DNA of 9,990 nt from Crenarchaeota archaeon SCGC AAA471-B05 (GTDB taxonomy: Archaea; Thermoproteota; Thermoprotei; Gearchaeales; Gearchaeaceae): positions 62,644 to 72,633 of the forward strand of contig AQYM01000025.1 of NCBI GenBank assembly GCA_000380705.1, given 5' to 3'. Both the position numbers and the translations under genes were made by a program. The notes beneath the pieces are model-generated. The model did no database searches, was not told where the DNA came from, and saw only the letters and a program-made list of their open reading frames with translations. Shown piece after piece: positions 7,059 through 9,990 of the stretch. Positions within the stretch are counted from its first letter, which is position 1; every line of letters begins with the position of its first letter.

Positions 7059-7085
7059 TTTATCTTAAAATATCTAAAAGATAAA
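7059..7085. repeat. Perfect 8+8 inverted repeat abutting the KaiC-operon BRE
   Basis: TTTATCTT (7059-7066) and AAGATAAA (7078-7085) are exact reverse complements with an 11-base spacer, giving a centre-to-centre distance of 19 bases, close to two helical turns. It lies directly upstream of the BRE, where archaeal activators often bind. The co-operonic HTH protein is a natural candidate ligand (inference). The sequence is AT-rich, so chance occurrence is possible. Confidence 0.4.
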
Positions 7086-7097
7086 CTTTCCTGTATG

Positions 7098-7143
7098 AAA
7101 TAGCATATTAGAAACTCGTTATAAATCATGAAGCTATTTTTTT
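7098..7143. repeat. Inverted repeat followed by a T7 run in the helicase-KaiC gap
   Basis: AAATAGC (7098-7104) is complementary to GCTATTT (7133-7139), and the right arm runs into seven T residues (7137-7143) on the plus strand. That is terminator-like for plus-strand transcription, yet no plus-strand gene precedes it. Nothing else gene-like is visible in the 7017-7158 gap. It may mark a short plus-strand RNA or be a chance pairing. Confidence 0.25.
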
Positions 7144-7158
7144 AAGTTAATATAGGCT

Positions 7159-9918
7159 TTATCTTTTGATAAACATTTTATAAATTCTTTCCATTCTTTT
7201 GGTTTCCAATTTAATCAGTTCTTTATAAAAATCGTTATTCTCTTCTTTGAATTTAGAAACAATGTATAATAAATCCTTAAAATCCATGTTTGCCAAAAAC
7301 GCAAGTAAAACGATTCTACCATGATTTAAGCTTAGTTCAGAAATTCTCTCCCATTTCTTTTTTATTTTATTTATTTTTCTGCTTTTTCTATTCTCAAGGA
7401 TCATGTTTATTATCTTACTTACTTTATATGAAGGCAATTTAGAAAAGGCTATTCTATTTGAGCCACAGATTTCGCATTTTAAATCCCTTATATTTTTGGC
7501 AAGTTTCTCTTCAATATATTCATAACAATTTAAACATATTAAAGTTATTATTTTATTTAAAAGCTTAGTTTTATAAATTTCTATAATTGTTTTGTTTTTA
7601 TCTTTAAAGGAAAATTCATATAATAAATATCTTATAATTTCATAATTTAATTTAGATATTTTATTTCTAGTTATTATTTTAATCTCATTTAAAGCTATTT
7701 TTTTAGTTAATTCTTTGAAACCTTCTATATCAATATCTTTAAATAGAATTTCTTTAATAACTTCTTCAAAAACTACTGTATTTTTATACTGTTTAATTAA
7801 CTCTTCAAGGAATTTTTTCCCAATATGAATGCCTTTTTTTATTACACCAAATCTTTTAGCTACATGCAAAAATCTATATTTTACGCTGTTATCTTTTTCA
7901 TCAAATATCTCGTTTATTTTTTCTTCGATATTAAAATAAGGCAAATTAATTAAAATATTTAATAATTCATCTATTTTTACATCTTTTGAAATTATTATTA
8001 TATGATACGGATCGTTATATATTCTAAAACTTTTATTATATTCTTTTAAAATATAAGAAATAACTTTACTTAAGAATCTATTTATTTTACTTCCATAGCA
8101 TATATTTATTATAATGATATTTTTATCATTTTCTATAATTATTAAGTTTTCATTAGGTAAAATTTCTTCATTTTTTAAAAGATGAATTTCATCTGAAACT
8201 TCACCAAGAATTTCTTTATCTAAATTTAAACCTTTTTTAAACTCATTGATGGTTTTTATAGTTTCAATGCTCGTTTCCTTTGTAACAGGAATTTCTTCAC
8301 CTATCCATGAAGGAATTGCGCCAAATAAATCATCGCTTCTTTTACAATATACTTTCCTTTCATTTTCATCAATGCTTAGTATTTCCCATATTTCTCCCTT
8401 TAAAATGAACTTTAAACCCGTTTCTCCATGTTCAGCAATGAAACTTTCATCAAGTTCGCCTATGAACATTTCATTTTCTTTATCTATTACTATATACTTT
8501 GCTTCTTCAGGTATAAGACTTAAATTATCAAAATAGTATTTGAAAGCTTCACTTCTCAAAAATAATTCATCACCTTTTCTTGAAATGAGTCTCAAAAATT
8601 CTGCAAGCTTTAAAACTTTTTCTATGTCTTCATAATTTAGGTCTTTAAAAGGAAAAGCTTTGCTTATTATGTTAACGATTTCTTCAATCTTTAATTTTTT
8701 ATATTCAATTAGTAAACCTACTATCTGATGAAGCAATACATCATAAGGCTTATAAGGTATTTTAACATCTTCATATTTACCCTTTAAGGCATTGTTTATT
8801 AAAACATAGGATTCAAAAAATGTAAAAATGTTGGTTGCAATAATAGCACCTTCTGATATACCTTTAATAAAGTGACCGCTTCTACCTATCCTTTGTACTA
8901 ATCTTGTTGATTGTCTAGGAGAATTATATTGTATTACAAAATCAATTCTTCCTATATCAATGCCCAATTCCAGCGATGAAGTACAAACCAATCCCTTTAT
9001 TTCCCCGCTTTTAAGCATACTTTCAGACAAAATTCTTGATTCCTTCGATAAAGAACTATGATGCACCAATACTTCTAAACCTATCAATCTTAGCCTACTC
9101 CCAAGAATTTCAGCTTCACTCCTTGTATTGGTAAAAATCAAAAAGGCTTTCTTATTCTTAACAAGCTCAGCTATTTTCCTTATCCTTGAAATAACCTCGG
9201 GATAAGATAGAAGTTTCTCTGCAACTAAGAAGTCTTCTTGAATTACTTTTGGATAAAATAATTTTATTTTAATCGCTTTATTAACAGGTATATTTACAAT
9301 TTTACATTCCCTATCTTTACCCACAAGAAAGTTAGCTATTTTTTCAGGATCACCAACGGTCGCAGACAGACCTATTATTTGAAAGTCTTTACATATCAAT
9401 CTTAATCTTTCCAATCCTAAGGCTAATTGAGAACCTCTCTTATCTTCAGCCAATTCATGAACTTCATCAACTATTACATACTTAACATTTTTTAATCTTT
9501 CCCTCATTATTTTACTAACTAACAAAATCTGTAAAGTTTCAGGAGTAGTTATTAATATATCAGGAGGCATAAAGGCTTGTTTTCTCCTTTCACTTATTAA
9601 CGTATCAGAGTGCCTAACAGAAATCCTCAAATCAAGTTTACTACACCAATAAGAAATCCTATCAAGTAAATCCCTATTTAAAGCTCTTAAAGGAGTTATA
9701 TACAAAAGCTTTATTCCTTTATTTTTATTCTTAACAATTAAGCTTAAAATAGGTAATAAAGCAGCTTCAGTTTTACCTGTTCCAGTGGGGGAAATTAAAA
9801 GTAAATTATGACCTTTTAAAATATAAGGTATTGCTTCTTTTTGAGGTTCTGTAGGTTCATTAAAGCCCAACTCCTTTAATCCTTCTTGTATTCTCTTATC
9901 TAATAATTCAAATACCAT
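7159..9918 (-). CDS. lhr: Lhr-family superfamily 2 helicase, aLhr1-like, with C-terminal zinc-binding motif
   Basis: A 919-residue ATP-dependent helicase starting at ATG 9918. RecA domain 1 has EPTEPQKEAI (21-30), motif I SPTGTGKT (43-50), Ia ITPLRALNRD (74-83), Ib TPETL (125-129), II DEVH (151-154) and III GLSAT (183-187). RecA domain 2 has IFTNTRS (261-267), ELGIDIG (317-323) and QRIGRSGH (342-349). A winged-helix region and the Lhr domain follow; a degenerate GSKINRFLS (609-617) stands where the aLhr2-like protein has GRRTNDALS. The distal part holds C795, C798, C815 and C818 (CX2C-X16-CX2C), a likely zinc ribbon absent from the other helicase, then a Lys/Arg-rich helical tail. The 3' half is extremely AT-rich and Ile/Lys/Asn-rich. 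It is probably a nucleic-acid remodelling enzyme in repair or RNA metabolism. Its start overlaps the stop of the upstream gene by 11 bases, so it is not first in its operon. Confidence 0.92.
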   Translation of the reverse strand: MVFELLDKRIQEGLKELGFNEPTEPQKEAIPYILKGHNLLLISPTGTGKTEAALLPILSLIVKNKNKGIKLLYITPLRALNRDLLDRISYWCSKLDLRISVRHSDTLISERRKQAFMPPDILITTPETLQILLVSKIMRERLKNVKYVIVDEVHELAEDKRGSQLALGLERLRLICKDFQIIGLSATVGDPEKIANFLVGKDRECKIVNIPVNKAIKIKLFYPKVIQEDFLVAEKLLSYPEVISRIRKIAELVKNKKAFLIFTNTRSEAEILGSRLRLIGLEVLVHHSSLSKESRILSESMLKSGEIKGLVCTSSLELGIDIGRIDFVIQYNSPRQSTRLVQRIGRSGHFIKGISEGAIIATNIFTFFESYVLINNALKGKYEDVKIPYKPYDVLLHQIVGLLIEYKKLKIEEIVNIISKAFPFKDLNYEDIEKVLKLAEFLRLISRKGDELFLRSEAFKYYFDNLSLIPEEAKYIVIDKENEMFIGELDESFIAEHGETGLKFILKGEIWEILSIDENERKVYCKRSDDLFGAIPSWIGEEIPVTKETSIETIKTINEFKKGLNLDKEILGEVSDEIHLLKNEEILPNENLIIIENDKNIIIINICYGSKINRFLSKVISYILKEYNKSFRIYNDPYHIIIISKDVKIDELLNILINLPYFNIEEKINEIFDEKDNSVKYRFLHVAKRFGVIKKGIHIGKKFLEELIKQYKNTVVFEEVIKEILFKDIDIEGFKELTKKIALNEIKIITRNKISKLNYEIIRYLLYEFSFKDKNKTIIEIYKTKLLNKIITLICLNCYEYIEEKLAKNIRDLKCEICGSNRIAFSKLPSYKVSKIINMILENRKSRKINKIKKKWERISELSLNHGRIVLLAFLANMDFKDLLYIVSKFKEENNDFYKELIKLETKRMERIYKMFIKR

Positions 9919-9990
9919 TTGTGATTTCTTTAATTATATCCTCATCGCTTAAATCGTACCAATATTCATAGGCATCAGCTACAGCAAAGG
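9908..9990 (-). CDS. 3' end of an upstream gene, unrecognised
   Basis: A reading frame entering from the right edge gives 26 residues, FAVADAYEYWYDLSDEDIIK then EITNGI, and stops with TGA at 9908-9910. The stop overlaps the helicase start by 11 bases (ATG-N5-TGA), typical of translational coupling, so this is very likely a real gene in the same operon. The fragment is acidic and probably helical. It is too short to assign to a family, and I do not attempt one. Confidence 0.6.
   Translation of the reverse strand, partial: FAVADAYEYWYDLSDEDIIKEITNGI

Noticed and set aside
7158..7173. TTTATC-TTTT-GATAAA hairpin at the end of the aLhr1-like gene as a terminator
   Set aside because: It spans the stop codon, is made only of weak pairs apart from one G-C, and is not followed by a T run on the minus strand.
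8246..8536. Plus-strand open frame of 96 codons inside the aLhr1-like helicase gene
   Set aside because: It is a shadow of the helicase Lhr domain, with Ser/Phe-rich composition typical of antisense frames.
2967..9918. The two helicases as a tandem duplication
   Set aside because: They share only the general Lhr motor layout; motif III, the Lhr-domain motif and the C-terminal zinc site all differ, pointing to two ancient subfamilies.
1..9990. CRISPR array, insertion sequence or integrase-type mobile element
   Set aside because: No spaced direct repeats, transposase motifs or terminal inverted repeats were seen while reading both strands.

Overview
The window comes from an AT-rich, probably thermophilic archaeon, most likely a Thermoproteota (crenarchaeal) lineage. 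Supporting signs are two archaeal-type Lhr superfamily 2 helicases, a single-domain archaeal KaiC/RadA-paralogue ATPase coupled to a small HTH partner of the type seen beside such genes in crenarchaea, TATA/BRE-like promoters placed for leaderless transcripts, few Shine-Dalgarno sequences, and heavy use of ATA, AGA and AAA codons. No rRNA or tRNA is present, so the genus cannot be fixed. Composition is uneven: one 60-base line in the KaiC-like gene has 22 G/C (6481-6540), and one in the 3' half of the second helicase has only 10 (7561-7620).

Left part (1-2193, minus strand): a tightly overlapping three-gene unit, transcribed from right to left. It encodes a membrane-anchored PEBP/YbhB-like protein, a COG1407-type metallophosphoesterase with all five metal-site motifs, and the N-terminal 291 residues of a secreted M6-family zinc metalloprotease cut by the window edge. 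A 34-base divergent promoter region (2194-2227) separates it from a plus-strand gene (2228-2989) for an unrecognised exported, C-terminally anchored membrane protein.

Middle (2967-5615, minus): an aLhr2-like helicase with its own TATA box, whose 3' end overlaps the membrane-protein gene tail-to-tail by 23 bases. Beyond a short GC-rich hairpin (around 5698-5715) lies the HTH gene plus KaiC-like gene pair (5740-7016), joined by a one-base TAATG overlap. The pair is preceded by a TATA box and a perfect 8+8 inverted repeat.

Right part (7159-9990, minus): an aLhr1-like helicase with a C-terminal four-cysteine zinc-binding motif, overlapped by 11 bases by the 3' end of an upstream gene that runs off the window.

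Taken together, two Lhr helicases, a RadA-paralogue ATPase with a regulator, and an Lhr-associated type of phosphoesterase suggest a nucleic-acid maintenance neighbourhood sitting beside a small cell-surface/secretion set (protease, PEBP, membrane protein). No mobile element, CRISPR array, tRNA or rRNA was seen.
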